A stretch of 64,000 nt of DNA from NCBI RefSeq assembly GCF_000317615.1, contig NC_019780.1, positions 3,183,840 through 3,247,839 of the forward strand. Direction: 5' to 3'. Position 1 is the first letter of the stretch; every line of letters starts with the position of its first letter. Shown here piece by piece: positions 27,201 to 35,997 of the stretch. Both the position numbers and the translations under genes were made by a program. Source of the DNA: Dactylococcopsis salina PCC 8305. Lineage in GTDB: Bacteria; Cyanobacteriota; Cyanobacteriia; Cyanobacteriales; Rubidibacteraceae. The notes beneath the pieces are model-generated. The model made no database searches. It saw only the letters and a program-made list of their open reading frames with translations, and was not told where the DNA came from.

Positions 27201-30200
27201 TCTTTTCTACTGGTTGGGCTTTTGCGGCGCTGAAAGAGGATGGCTCGGTAGTCACTTGGGGAGATTCTGACTTGGGTGGTGACCTCACCGGTGAAGACTC
27301 TGAAGATGCTACAGGAGTACCGGGAGGAGAATTAGACAATGTCGAAGACATCTTTTCCACTGGTAGTGCCTTTGCGGCGATTGTCGGCGATGACCTGAGC
27401 AGTGACCCCATCGCCCCAGAAATCATCTCTAGAGAGCCTTTTGCCGCTTCCATTGATACGGTACAAGTTGGGGACACCCTCTTCACCGTAGATGTTAACC
27501 CAGGAGACAGCAACGAAGACGACCTTCAATTCTCCTTTACCGAAAACCTCCCCGAATTTAGCATTGACCCCAACAGTGGGGAAATCACCCTCGAACAAGC
27601 AGTCGAAGGCGACGACAACTTTGGCTTCGGGGTAGTTGTTGAAGACCAACAATTGGGACTAACCAGTGAGCCAGAACAATTTTCAGTGGAGTTTACCACC
27701 GATGACAATCCTGATGACCCTGATGACCCTAATCGAATAACTGCCGGTCCCTTTCTATTACGTGCAAAGCAAGGCTTTACAGAAGAAGGGGAACGCCTCA
27801 CCGCCAGTGGCACCATTGAAATTGGCTTTGATCAACCCTCCTTCCAACCCCTCCTTAAAGCCGACGGCGAAATCTATTACAAACAAGACACTCGTACTCT
27901 AGGTGGTAATGCAGAAATTTTCGCCGTTCCCACTTTCTTTGATCCAGCTCCCTCAATATTTGATGGAGACTTGGATGAATTTTCTCTCCCTGAAGACGAA
28001 GCAGTTAATGTAGTTAATCTATTTGAGCAATCCGTACCCATCAGTATTGAAGGCAATGCTTTAGAACTAGAAAAAATAGAAGACTTTAGCGTTGATGCGC
28101 TAATTGATCAGAAAGCCTTACAGCTACAAGGTAAAGTTACAGCTGAGTTGGAAAAATTTGATGATTTTATCTTTACAGGTGACTTAGCTGGTGGTGATCC
28201 AGAAAACCCCAACCGAATTGAGCTTTCTCCTAATGGATGGGAAATGAAAGGAGCATTTGAACTGGGGGCAGAAGATGACGGGAACGATTTAAGTTTCGGA
28301 GGAGCTCAGTGGGGAATACAAGGGGTTCAAGTTGAAATCGACACCTTTAAAGATGAGTATGGAGGAGGAGCAAGCATCAAAACTCCTATTGCCACAGTAG
28401 AGGGAAGTTTCTTATTAGATATAGAGGAAAGGGGATTAAAGGTCTTTGAAGAGGTCAGTCTCGGAGCAAGCGATCTTGATCTCCCTATAGGCAATACAGG
28501 GGCTTATCTACAAGAAATTGGTGGAACCCTCAGTGATATTGGAGAAGGAATCCCCTCCTTTGGTGGAGATATCGAATTTAGCGCTGGTCCTGAACTAGAC
28601 CAGCTAGAGCTTGACGAAATTATTGAAGCATGGGGATTTGAAATTGGAGTTGCCATTCCTGAGCGATTAGCTTCATTAAATTTAGGGGGTAGTCTGGAAT
28701 TTGCAGATGACAAAACAGTCATTGAGGCAGGAGCAAACCCCCAAGAAAACTCCCTAGAAATCTTAGCTGGAATTTTATTAGAAGCCAATGCTGATCTGAG
28801 AATGGAATTGGGTGATAGCCGTTCTCAGTTTAATCTTAGTGGCGATCTCGATATTCTCAATGGATTTGTAACGGCTGATGCCAGCCTAAGCGCCACTATA
28901 CAAAAAGTACAAAATTCTGTAGAATTTGCCATCAGCGCTCAAGGTTCAGCCAGTGCTAATGTTCCCGATTTTATTCCATTTTTAGGAGGAACTCCCATCC
29001 CGGAGGCAAATTTTGCTTTTGAATATGATACACAAGCCCCGAGTAGTGAAAACTTTATCGCAGGCTGGGGTGATGTTCGTTTCTTTAGAGAAGAAAAAGG
29101 AGTAAGACTAAATTTTGATGGCAGTCGCGAAATTCTTGGCAGTGACAAAATTACTTCAATAGAAACTCAACAGCTATCAACCCAATCTGTACAACTAGCA
29201 AGTTCCACAGACTCATTTGCCACTGCCGACATGGGAACTGTCACCTTAGAAAGTCAAGAACCAGCCACCCCATCCCTGAAACTAGCAACAGTTACAGAGT
29301 CTTTTGTTGCCTCCGAAACCTTCCCCATCACTGCCGACATGGGAATTGTCACCTTCACCGCCACTTGGGAAGAACCTACTTCTAATCCCAACCTGCAACT
29401 CGAAGCCCCAGACGGTAGTCGTTTTAATCGTGATGATATTGCCAATAATGACGCACTAGAACTTGTCGATGACCTTAGTGATGACACCAGCCAAACCATC
29501 GCTGCTGACTTCAATACCCTTGAAACAGGCGATTGGACATTCGGAGTAACTGACGCAGACTCCCTCGGAGACATTAACTTTAGTGCCTCAGAAATCCTAG
29601 AACCAGTCACCCTAGACTTAACGCTTCCCGAAGAAGAACAGGAAGTCACCCCTGGAGACACCATTAACCTTGATTATCAAGTCGAGAACCTAGCAGAAGC
29701 GGGAAGCCTGCGTCTGTTTTATGACACTGAATCCGAAGGCTTTAGCGGCACTCCCATCGACCAAATCAACTTTAGCGAAGATGAAAGTGGCAGCTTTGAG
29801 TGGGAAGTTCCCGACTTAGACAATGGTGACTATCATCTCTACGGCTTACTCGAAGCGGGAAACCAAGTGCCAGAACTAAAATATGCTCCCAGTTTCATCA
29901 GCGTAGAACAACCCGAACTAACTCTCTCTGATGTTTCTTATGAACTGTCGGCGACAGAAGACACCACCGTTGAATTTGAATTAGCCTTATCTCAACCCTC
30001 AGCAGAATCCATCACTGTGGATTATCGCACAAGCAGTGCCACTGCCATTGCTGATAGTGACTTTGCCAGTAAGGAAGGGGAATTAACCTTTGAACCGAAT
30101 CAAGAAACTGCCACCATTGAAGTAGAAGTATTTGCCAGCCCTGACTTATTAGGAGAGTACGCTTTTTCTCTACAATTAAGCAATGCGGAAAACGCCTTTA

Positions 30201-31162
30201 TTCCAGAGGGAGAAAACCGAGCCGTAGCTACTCCTGAAACTTTTAATATTGCAGGAGATAGCCCTAACGTTGTGGAAGGAACTTTAGAAGAACTTGACAG
30301 TAAAACCATTATTGGCTTTGAAGGAGACGACACCCTCCGAGTGCGTAATACTTCCTTTGAACAGGAACAGTTAAACGTTACCGAAGGGTCAGCCATTCTT
30401 GAAATTGATGTTAACGACGATGGCGAAGTTGATTCCACGATTACCCTAGAAGGAGACTACAGTGGGGGAGAATTTGTCACCGAACAAACAGAAGATGATA
30501 CTGAAATCAGCTTTGACGAATCAGTAGAAAAATCACTTACATTTAGTGAAGCAGTATTTGGCTCTTTAGATGATGACATTCTAGAAAGTGATCTTGACTT
30601 TGAAGGAGATGGAAATATCATCTTCAGTGGAGACGGAAATGACTTCGTTGATGCTTCTAATACCTCTGATGGCAATCGTCTTTATGGTGGCAGTAGTAAC
30701 GATGAGTTATTTGCTGGCACAAATGATCGTTTATTTGGCGGTGATGGCGATGATCTTCTTAATGCTTCTCAAGGTGGTGGCAATAACCGACTTTATGGTG
30801 GCTCTGGAAATAATACTTTCTTCGCTGGTACTAATGACCGACTCGTTGGTGGGGAGGATAATGACCGTTTCTTCCTCTCTGAGGGAGAAGGAAACAACAC
30901 GGTGACTGGTGGAACTGGTGAAGATCAATTCTGGCTAGCAGACGGTCAATTTGCAGAACAAGCCAACATAATCACTGACTTTACATCTGGTGAAGATGTT
31001 CTTGGCTTAGCAGAAGTGGAGCTAGAATTTTCCAATCTCACCATTGGTGCCAGTGAAGAAAATCCAGAAGATACATTTGTTCAAGCTAATGGTCAAGATT
31101 TGGCAGTTCTCTTAAATGTGGAAGCAGATACTTTAAGTCAAACGGATTTCGTTTTCACCTAA
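24278..31162 (+). CDS. Modular secreted giant protein: beta-helix, 10 WG-type repeats, Calx-beta, RTX
   Basis: 2294 residues. Domains in order: an N-terminal module (1-165) with SGAMGAYGNETIYLNEDWL and VLMEELGHHLDQ, an HExxH-like but altered metal-site pattern seen at the start of other cyanobacterial giant proteins; a right-handed beta-helix with SNSTVLGNSA and GGGIFN repeats (165-425) ending in a choice-of-anchor Q-like segment (to about 525); ten 49-56-residue repeats with SVVTWG (538-1040); a cadherin-like stretch (about 1045-1145); a long unassigned region; a P-domain-like jelly roll (about 1670-1790); a Calx-beta domain (about 1880-1975); RTX nonapeptides (GGDGDD, GGSGNN; about 2100-2235). 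No signal peptide, and the RTX plus C-terminus QTDFVFT suggest type I secretion. Role is probably adhesion or surface coat. No T1SS genes are beside it. Confidence 0.85.
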   Translation: MSISPNPLFQTWQDTLTEAAANGRLLAAAKEALRLEATPNPLAELIRQWQTGDFSQLPAVELLSSEAMSGAMGAYGNETIYLNEDWLSTASEEDAVAVLMEELGHHLDQVVKVTDSRGDEGAIFASLVQGNELSKHELASLRRENDSTTLEINGETVFVEQAEFTVTNTDDSGEGSLRNAIEQANSSEGADTITFDSSLSGETIGLTSGQLKITDSLTIEGLGAEELTIDAEGNSRVFEIDDSNDENIINVELTKSTITGGSTDSYAIEEIVVGGGIFNAENLTISNSTVLGNSARDGGGIFNAFNAENLTISNSTVLGNSATDGGGIFNFGNLSLSNSTVSGNSAVFGGGIHNPVTASLSNSTVSGNSAAFGGGIENRNGNLSVSNSTISGNSGRGISSLYATLSLSNTIIANNENGSDVALNDRSTINRQGVNLIEDGSLTGENIINQDPNLSSLQNNGGSTKTQVPQDGSPAIDAGDNAFLSESELSIDFNGDGDTDDTLNTDQRGEGFDRVVNGTVDIGAVEVQDISGEPTASNSVVTWGRSVGGGDLTGEDSDSTTGVPGGELNNVQDIFSTSGAFIGGAFAALKEDGSVVAWGLDNRGGDLTGSSDFATGVPRGELDNVQNIFSNSNAFAALKEDGSVVTWGSSERGGDITGEDSDVATGVPGGELDNVQDIFSSERAFAALKEDGSVVTWGFFFYGGDLTGSSDFATGVPGGELDNVQNIFSTSGAFAALKEDGSVVTWGNDLWGGDLTGENSDETTGVPGGKLDNVQEIFSTSSAFAALKEDGSVVTWGLDGSGGDLTGSSDFATGVPGGELDNVQDIFSTSGAFAALKENGSVVTWGSSESGGDLTSENSEDATGVPGGELDNVQDIFSNSWAFAALKEDGSVVTWGDSSEGGDLTGSSDFATGVPGGELDNVQDIFSTNGAFAALKEDGSVVTWGNSSEGGDLTGENSEDATGVPGGELDNVQDIFSTGWAFAALKEDGSVVTWGDSDLGGDLTGEDSEDATGVPGGELDNVEDIFSTGSAFAAIVGDDLSSDPIAPEIISREPFAASIDTVQVGDTLFTVDVNPGDSNEDDLQFSFTENLPEFSIDPNSGEITLEQAVEGDDNFGFGVVVEDQQLGLTSEPEQFSVEFTTDDNPDDPDDPNRITAGPFLLRAKQGFTEEGERLTASGTIEIGFDQPSFQPLLKADGEIYYKQDTRTLGGNAEIFAVPTFFDPAPSIFDGDLDEFSLPEDEAVNVVNLFEQSVPISIEGNALELEKIEDFSVDALIDQKALQLQGKVTAELEKFDDFIFTGDLAGGDPENPNRIELSPNGWEMKGAFELGAEDDGNDLSFGGAQWGIQGVQVEIDTFKDEYGGGASIKTPIATVEGSFLLDIEERGLKVFEEVSLGASDLDLPIGNTGAYLQEIGGTLSDIGEGIPSFGGDIEFSAGPELDQLELDEIIEAWGFEIGVAIPERLASLNLGGSLEFADDKTVIEAGANPQENSLEILAGILLEANADLRMELGDSRSQFNLSGDLDILNGFVTADASLSATIQKVQNSVEFAISAQGSASANVPDFIPFLGGTPIPEANFAFEYDTQAPSSENFIAGWGDVRFFREEKGVRLNFDGSREILGSDKITSIETQQLSTQSVQLASSTDSFATADMGTVTLESQEPATPSLKLATVTESFVASETFPITADMGIVTFTATWEEPTSNPNLQLEAPDGSRFNRDDIANNDALELVDDLSDDTSQTIAADFNTLETGDWTFGVTDADSLGDINFSASEILEPVTLDLTLPEEEQEVTPGDTINLDYQVENLAEAGSLRLFYDTESEGFSGTPIDQINFSEDESGSFEWEVPDLDNGDYHLYGLLEAGNQVPELKYAPSFISVEQPELTLSDVSYELSATEDTTVEFELALSQPSAESITVDYRTSSATAIADSDFASKEGELTFEPNQETATIEVEVFASPDLLGEYAFSLQLSNAENAFIPEGENRAVATPETFNIAGDSPNVVEGTLEELDSKTIIGFEGDDTLRVRNTSFEQEQLNVTEGSAILEIDVNDDGEVDSTITLEGDYSGGEFVTEQTEDDTEISFDESVEKSLTFSEAVFGSLDDDILESDLDFEGDGNIIFSGDGNDFVDASNTSDGNRLYGGSSNDELFAGTNDRLFGGDGDDLLNASQGGGNNRLYGGSGNNTFFAGTNDRLVGGEDNDRFFLSEGEGNNTVTGGTGEDQFWLADGQFAEQANIITDFTSGEDVLGLAEVELEFSNLTIGASEENPEDTFVQANGQDLAVLLNVEADTLSQTDFVFT
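25890..27400 (+). repeat. Ten in-frame ~150-bp repeats coding SVVTWG modules
   Basis: Each repeat reads SVVTWG, six to eight variable residues, GGDLTG, a short variant, ATGVPGGELDNVQDIFS, two to four variable residues, AFAALKEDG. Two variants alternate: long (GEDSD or GENSE before TG) and short (GSSDFATG), in order long-short four times, then long and long. Nucleotide identity between same-type units is very high, so growth was by duplicating a two-repeat unit. The similarity of SVVTWG to RCC1/BNR blades suggests a propeller. Confidence 0.9.
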
Positions 31163-31455
31163 GTAGGGTCTGCTGAATAAAGCGCAATGTGGCTTCGCCA
31201 CCGCCCTTCTTGCCTCGCTTACCCAGAGTTCACAGAGCTTGCGGAAGGAGAGTTGATGGTGAAGTCAATCAATTTCCCTTGATACGGTCGCCAAACGGAC
31301 AAGGTGACAGTTGAGGGTGCGGAATGTGGGATATAAGGTTCGGGTAATTGCTTATGATTGGCGTTGGGTTTCGCGTGGAGACGTTCCTGTTACTGAGCTT
31401 GTCGAAGTATGGAACATCTCTACCCAACCTACTTTTTATCTGTTAATTTTTATTA
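31163..31455. other. Gap with IS-like debris and an interrupted palindrome
   Basis: About 290 bp without a gene. At 31164 a segment agggtctgctgaataaagcg resembles 47132-47157 (agggcttgctgaaaaaggcg) and may be an insertion-sequence end. At 31354-31430 the TTGGGTTTCGCG...CCCAACCTAC element is present with a damaged copy of the gagacgttcc palindrome: a 22-bp stretch (tgttactgagcttgtcgaag plus ta) separates the arms. Nothing coding is supported. Confidence 0.5.
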
Positions 31456-32412
31456 CTACATTTCGTATTTTTCGTAAGCAGCAACAATTCTTTGCACCAG
31501 AGGATGGCGCACCACATCACCTTGAGAAAACTCACAAACCGCAATTCCTTCCACAGACCGAAGAATTTTTAAAGCTGTAATTAATCCCGACTGTTGCGGA
31601 TAGGGTAAATCAGTTTGAGTGACATCCCCTGTCACCACCATCCGAGCGGAAAACCCAAGACGGGTGAGTACCATCTTCATTTGTGCTGGAGTCGTATTTT
31701 GCGCCTCATCAACAATGACAAACGCATTATTAAGCGTTCGTCCGCGCATATAGGCTAAAGGAGCAATTTCGATCGTGCCTTTTGCCATCAAATCAGGAAT
31801 CTTTTCGGGATCAATCAGTTCATATAGCGCATCATAAAGCGGACGCAAAAAAGGATTAACCTTCTCTTGTAAATCCCCTGGCAGAAAGCCCAGTTTTTCC
31901 CCAGCTTCTACCGCAGGGCGAGTGAGAATCAAGCGCTCGTAATCTCCCTTGAGTAAGGCTTGAACGGCGAGAATCGCGGCTAAATAGGTTTTTCCTGTTC
32001 CCGCCGGACCCGTGCAAAAGGTGACATCGTGAGATTGAATCGCTTTAATATATTGCCGTTGGCGGAAGGTTTTCGCCCGAATTTGTTCGCCCTTACGAGT
32101 TCGAGCAAGGACGTTTTTTTGCAAGTCTTGATAATCTTCTAAACGTCCCGTATCCCTTGCTTGGAAGGCGGTCATGATCTCCGCTTCGGAGATCGCTTTC
32201 CCTTGTTCCCAGTACGGTTTGAGCGATCGCACCACCGCTAAACAGCGTTCTACTGCCTTTTCTTGACCGGTAATCAACAAATCTTGTCCCCGCATCACCA
32301 ATTTTGCACCCGTCTGTCGAGAGAGGGTTTTGAGATTAGCTTCTTGGGGACCCGCGAGCGCGATCGCGCTTTCGCTACTGGGTAATGCAATGGTTTTGAC
32401 CGCCTCTGTCAT
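31456..32412 (-). CDS. phoH: PhoH family ATPase
   Basis: 318 residues. An N-terminal KH-like part (about 1-90) precedes the P-loop ATPase: Walker A GPAGTGKTYLA (about residue 137), Walker B FVIVDEAQN (about 235), then TGDVTQTDLP. PhoH/YbeZ proteins act in RNA metabolism, often beside YbeY and ribosome maturation factors. It lies 32 bp downstream of a KH-domain gene and rpsP on the same strand, so translation-linked RNA work fits the setting. The name comes from phosphate-starvation induction in E. coli, which need not apply here. Confidence 0.92.
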   Translation of the reverse strand: MTEAVKTIALPSSESAIALAGPQEANLKTLSRQTGAKLVMRGQDLLITGQEKAVERCLAVVRSLKPYWEQGKAISEAEIMTAFQARDTGRLEDYQDLQKNVLARTRKGEQIRAKTFRQRQYIKAIQSHDVTFCTGPAGTGKTYLAAILAVQALLKGDYERLILTRPAVEAGEKLGFLPGDLQEKVNPFLRPLYDALYELIDPEKIPDLMAKGTIEIAPLAYMRGRTLNNAFVIVDEAQNTTPAQMKMVLTRLGFSARMVVTGDVTQTDLPYPQQSGLITALKILRSVEGIAVCEFSQGDVVRHPLVQRIVAAYEKYEM

Positions 32413-32444
32413 CAGGAATTGAGTAGGAATCGTGCTTGTGTTAC

Positions 32445-32861
32445 TTATTCGGAAGCAAGGGTAGGAGTCGGTTTCGATCGTTTCTGGGGTTTTTTCTTCC
32501 CTTCTTTCCCAACCGTTTTTTTCGGTTGACCGACATTAGAGGTCGGTTTGTTTCCCCCTTCTTCTGTCTTTTCGGGTTTCCCGTAAACATCGAGATAAAC
32601 CGACTGTTGTTTCGTTAAACCTGCTGCCGTTAGCACGGTACGAATGGCACTCAGGTTTCTTCCTCCTCGTCCAAAGGCTCTTCCCTGATCTTTCGACGCT
32701 AACGCCACCCGAATCCAAATCCGTTGGTTACTCTTCGTTGCTTCACAATCAATTCGTAAACTCTCAGGGAAATCTAACAAGGGAGTTAATAAAAATCGCA
32801 CTAACTCAGCATATTGCGGTTGATTGGATTCTGGAGGCGAGGAATTAACATAATTAGACAT
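32445..32861 (-). CDS. khpA: KH-domain RNA-binding protein (KhpA-like)
   Basis: 138 residues. A KH-type core (about 20-95, with [18 protein letters not shown] carrying the GxxG loop in the form GRGG) is followed by a basic, low-complexity tail rich in K, P and T. The KhpA family binds RNA and, with partners, affects cell size and translation. Its start overlaps the end of rpsP by 8 bp, so the two are translationally coupled; this order (rpsP then khpA) is common in bacteria. phoH follows. The charged tail is longer than in Firmicutes KhpA, which ends near 80 residues. Confidence 0.88.
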   Translation of the reverse strand: MSNYVNSSPPESNQPQYAELVRFLLTPLLDFPESLRIDCEATKSNQRIWIRVALASKDQGRAFGRGGRNLSAIRTVLTAAGLTKQQSVYLDVYGKPEKTEEGGNKPTSNVGQPKKTVGKEGKKKPQKRSKPTPTLASE

Positions 32862-33102
32862 TCACTTGTTGATAAACTTGAGCTTTCTTCAAAATCTGAT
32901 CGACCGTTTCGGTGGGTTTCGCCCCTTGTTGTAAGCGTTTGACGATCGCGGGAACATTCAGGCGAGTTTCTTTGGTTCTAGGATTGTAAAACCCCAATTC
33001 TTCTAAAGGACGACCATCACGACGACTGCTATTGTTCATCGCTACAATACGATAACTTGCTTCTCTTTTCTTTCCTAATCGTTTTAAGCGCAATTTGACC
33101 AT
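32854..33102 (-). CDS. rpsP: 30S ribosomal protein S16
   Basis: 82 residues with the full S16 pattern: [20 protein letters not shown] at the start, [17 protein letters not shown] in the middle. It is a small-subunit assembly protein. First gene of the rpsP-khpA-phoH run on the minus strand. Length and start are normal for the family; the ATG at 33102 has a purine-rich leader (gaagaaacaa) at a suitable distance. Confidence 0.97.
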   Translation of the reverse strand: MVKLRLKRLGKKREASYRIVAMNNSSRRDGRPLEELGFYNPRTKETRLNVPAIVKRLQQGAKPTETVDQILKKAQVYQQVNV

Positions 33103-33200
33103 TGTTTGTTTCTTCTATCTGTTAATAATCACATCTATCAATTGTACAGAATTTAAACCAGATTGGTCTAGAATGCGAAACCGAACAACCGTTGGACGAC

Positions 33201-33449
33201 CTAAGACTTAGCAAAAACTAGCATTCGATCGCGCCGCACCTTCATTTTGCCTTCTTTAAGATCATTTCGCCATTGTTGACCAGTTTTCCAAGCACGAAAC
33301 TTACTCACATTCCAACGGGGATTCGGTGGATAACCTTCAAAACCTGAACGTAAAGCGGGATAATGACTTTCGGGAATTGTGGTGCGAACCGAAACGTCTG
33401 AAGATAATTTTACCACTATTGCTTGTTCTGGTTTGAGTGTTTTCAACAT
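33201..33449 (-). CDS. Small conserved-looking cyanobacterial protein, unknown function
   Basis: 82 residues: an N-terminal beta-like part (AIVVKLSSDVSVRTTIPE) and a basic C-terminal half (KFRAWKTGQQWRNDLKEG, then KMKVRRDRML). No signal peptide or membrane segment. A clear leader with ggggg(t)aaatg lies upstream of the ATG at 33449. It sits alone upstream of rpsP on the same strand, with a 98-bp gap. I do not recognise a family; the composition would suit a nucleic-acid- or ribosome-associated protein, but this is speculation. Confidence 0.6.
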   Translation of the reverse strand: MLKTLKPEQAIVVKLSSDVSVRTTIPESHYPALRSGFEGYPPNPRWNVSKFRAWKTGQQWRNDLKEGKMKVRRDRMLVFAKS

Positions 33450-33524
33450 AACATTTACCCCCTTATTTTTTTTCTGCCGTGAGTCTATGATGTAATACCA
33501 TTTCTAAAAAGTAAGGTTACAGTT

Positions 33525-33566
33525 GATCTCCTTAGCCCCCCTTAATAAGGGGGGTTTGGGGGGATC
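33525..33566. repeat. Poly-C/poly-G palindrome (TTAATAA centre)
   Basis: An imperfect inverted repeat, gatctccttagcccccc...ggggggtttggggggatc, with centre ttaataa. It is the same element that ISAs1 split at 22648. It lies in the 178-bp gap between two divergent genes. Confidence 0.75.
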
Positions 33567-33627
33567 GATATGTAGCACTAACTGTTCAAAATGGGATAAA
33601 CTCGCGTAAAATCATCAGCTTATATTC

Positions 33628-34299
33628 ATGCTTCCAGAATTTAAAGAAATTTGGCAAGATACCTTAGAATGGTTTCCTTCAGAGGAACAGCAGCAACAAT
33701 TCGAGCAACTCTATCAGGGAATTTTAGTCGGGAATCGTCAATGTAATTTAACCCGAATCATTGAACCCGAAGCCTTTTGGGAGAAGCATTTGTGGGATTC
33801 TTTGCGAGGAATTATCCCTCTGGGGTTGGAGAGTTACACCACCGCTTCTTTCCTTGATATTGGCACGGGTGCGGGGTTTCCTGGCTTTCCCTGCGCGATC
33901 GCGCTTCCTTACACTACCGTAACACTGTTGGATTCCACTGGGAAGAAAATTGCCTATTTAAATACCCTAATCTCAGAGTTACAATTTTCAAGAGTGAAGA
34001 CTCTTCTCGGAAGAGCAGAAACCCTTGGCAAACAATCCTCCCAGCGCAATAAATATGATTTCGCACTTTTAAGAGCCGTTGCATCCGCTTCCGTTTGCGC
34101 GGAGTACGCTTTCCCTTTTCTGAAAGTGGGAGGAACTGCGGTGCTTTACCGAGGTCGTTGGACACCAGAAGAAGCGGAATCCCTCAACCTTACCTTAAAC
34201 CAACTCGGTGGTTATTTGGAGAAAATAGAAACTTTTATCACTCCTTTAACAGCAGGAGAGCGAAACTGTCTTTATCTGAAAAAGACCAGTATGAGGTAA
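33628..34299 (+). CDS. rsmG: 16S rRNA (guanine527-N7)-methyltransferase RsmG
   Basis: 223 residues, SAM-dependent methyltransferase for G527 of 16S rRNA. The SAM loop is SFLDIGTGAGFPG (about residue 75), followed by LLDSTGKKIAYLN and the conserved RAVAS (about 150). The N-terminal YNLTR-like element is present as CNLTRI. Length and order are normal. It is a single gene between an intergenic palindrome and a repeat-rich gap. Confidence 0.95.
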   Translation: MLPEFKEIWQDTLEWFPSEEQQQQFEQLYQGILVGNRQCNLTRIIEPEAFWEKHLWDSLRGIIPLGLESYTTASFLDIGTGAGFPGFPCAIALPYTTVTLLDSTGKKIAYLNTLISELQFSRVKTLLGRAETLGKQSSQRNKYDFALLRAVASASVCAEYAFPFLKVGGTAVLYRGRWTPEEAESLNLTLNQLGGYLEKIETFITPLTAGERNCLYLKKTSMR

Positions 34300-34617
34300 G
34301 AGCTAGAAATGAAAAACTCTAGGGAGTCTTGCCATGTTTCGACCCCTAGAGCCTTCCCGTTCGATTACTCCTCACTCACCACTGGTTACAGAATAACGAT
34401 CTCTTACCTAAAACCGATCCGATCGAGTGACAGTTTCCAGACTGACCAATTCACCCAACCTACTGTTACTTTTCCCCCCTTTCCAAGGGGGGCTAGGGGG
34501 GATAAACTACTGTGTTGGGTTGCGTTCCCTCCACCCAACCTACCGTTACTTTCCCCCCTTTCAAAGGGGGCTAGGGGGGATAAACTGTAACACCGCTTTT
34601 TGAAAATGGTATTATTT
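34300..34617. repeat. Repeat-filled 318-bp gap (two elements in duplicate)
   Basis: The gap between two convergent genes has a pair of duplicated blocks. Each has a CACCCAACCTAC element (34452 and 34534) followed by a poly-C/poly-G hairpin (ccccctttccaagggggg at 34477; ccccctttcaaaggggg at 34554) and ctaggggggataaact. So a composite of two repeat families was duplicated as a unit of about 80 bp. No coding sequence is supported. Confidence 0.75.
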
Positions 34618-35838
34618 TTAATTGTTAGAACTGGAAGTTACTTCCTGTTTCAACTGGGGAACACCCGCTTTCTGATCTTTCGTCCAAACCGATGTGCAAG
34701 GAATTTTCGCTAAATCAGCATGATCTGCGTATTTCTTCGCAATTTCAGTGACTTCGTGAAGTAATCCCTCTGCTAAAGTTGTCGGTTTTAAGCCCATTTC
34801 CAAGAAACAACTGTTATCAACTTTCAGTTCGTTTTCCGCTGCTTCCTTGCGAGGATTATCCACATACGCCACTTCTGTATTCGTTAAACTGGCGATGAGT
34901 TTGGCTAAATCTCGAACCCGATGCGTTTCGGTCATTTGGTTGAGAATCTTGACTCGTTCTCCTTTTTCGGGAGGATACTGAAGCGCCAATTCTACACAGC
35001 GCACGGTATTCTGGATATGGATAAAGGCGCGAGTTTGTCCGCCAGTTCCATGTACTGTTAACGGATACCCGATCGCGGCTTGCATTAAGAAACGGTTAAG
35101 AACCGTCCCATAATCCCCATCATAATCAAACCGATTAATCAACCGTTCATCCAACTTGGTTTCTTCGGTATCTGTTCCCCAAACAATACCTTGATGTAAA
35201 TCGGTGACGCGAACTCCATCGTTTTTATTGTAATAAGCGAACAACAATTGATCTTGAGTTTTGGTCATGTGATAGACACTACCAGGGTTCGGAGGATACA
35301 AAATCTGTTGGGGGATACGTTCGCCATTTTCCGCCACGACTTCAATATCAAGATAGCCTTCAGGAATTTTCATTCCTGCTGTACCATAGCCATAAACCCC
35401 CATTGTTCCTAAGTGAACCAGATGGATGTCTAACTCAGATTCTGCGATCGCGCAGAGGGTGTTATGAGTGGCATTAATGTTATTATCAACGGTATAACGG
35501 CGATGACGGGGAGATTTCATCGAATAGGGGGCCGCCCGTTGTTCCGCAAAATGCACGATCGCGTCGGGTTTTTCGTCCAACAGTAAATTTAGCAGTCGAT
35601 CGTATTCCTGCGCGATATCAAGATTATAGAACTTAATTTCCTTACCGCTTACCTCCTTCCAAGCGGCGAGACGAACTCCCATCGAAGAGATTGGCGTGAG
35701 AGAATCGGTTTCTAATTCATTATCAATGTTACGTCGAGACAGGTTATCCAGGATAATTACCTCATGTCCTGCTTTCGACAAATGTAGGGAAGTGGGCCAT
35801 CCGCAAAAGCCATCGCCACCGAGAATAACTACTTTCAT
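34618..35838 (-). CDS. sqdB: UDP-sulfoquinovose synthase SqdB
   Basis: 406 residues. SqdB converts UDP-glucose and sulfite into UDP-sulfoquinovose, the head-group donor for the thylakoid lipid SQDG. The NAD-binding loop is ILGGDGFCGWPTSLHLS (residues 4-20), the catalytic Thr is in HLGTMGVYGYG (about 145), and the YxxxK pair lies in GSVYHMTKTQD (about 185). The active-site FAEQRAAPYSM is typical of this family. sqdX, often adjacent in cyanobacteria, is not in this window. Confidence 0.96.
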   Translation of the reverse strand: MKVVILGGDGFCGWPTSLHLSKAGHEVIILDNLSRRNIDNELETDSLTPISSMGVRLAAWKEVSGKEIKFYNLDIAQEYDRLLNLLLDEKPDAIVHFAEQRAAPYSMKSPRHRRYTVDNNINATHNTLCAIAESELDIHLVHLGTMGVYGYGTAGMKIPEGYLDIEVVAENGERIPQQILYPPNPGSVYHMTKTQDQLLFAYYNKNDGVRVTDLHQGIVWGTDTEETKLDERLINRFDYDGDYGTVLNRFLMQAAIGYPLTVHGTGGQTRAFIHIQNTVRCVELALQYPPEKGERVKILNQMTETHRVRDLAKLIASLTNTEVAYVDNPRKEAAENELKVDNSCFLEMGLKPTTLAEGLLHEVTEIAKKYADHADLAKIPCTSVWTKDQKAGVPQLKQEVTSSSNN

Positions 35839-35997
35839 AATTTCAGCCTATGTTAAAAACCACTACATCGGTCCGAGTTTACGACCCGTGACCTCAATTT
35901 TATGTTTCAATTCTTGTTGAGTAGTTTATTTTACCATATTCCTCGATCGGGTCAATACTCCCCTCGCAAATACAATTTTTTTATTTAGCCAATAGTA

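Noticed and set aside
26380..27513. 377-residue minus-strand frame opposite the SVVTWG repeats
   Set aside because: Its S/P/T-rich repeats mirror the plus-strand modules exactly; it is a shadow of a strongly coding repeat region.
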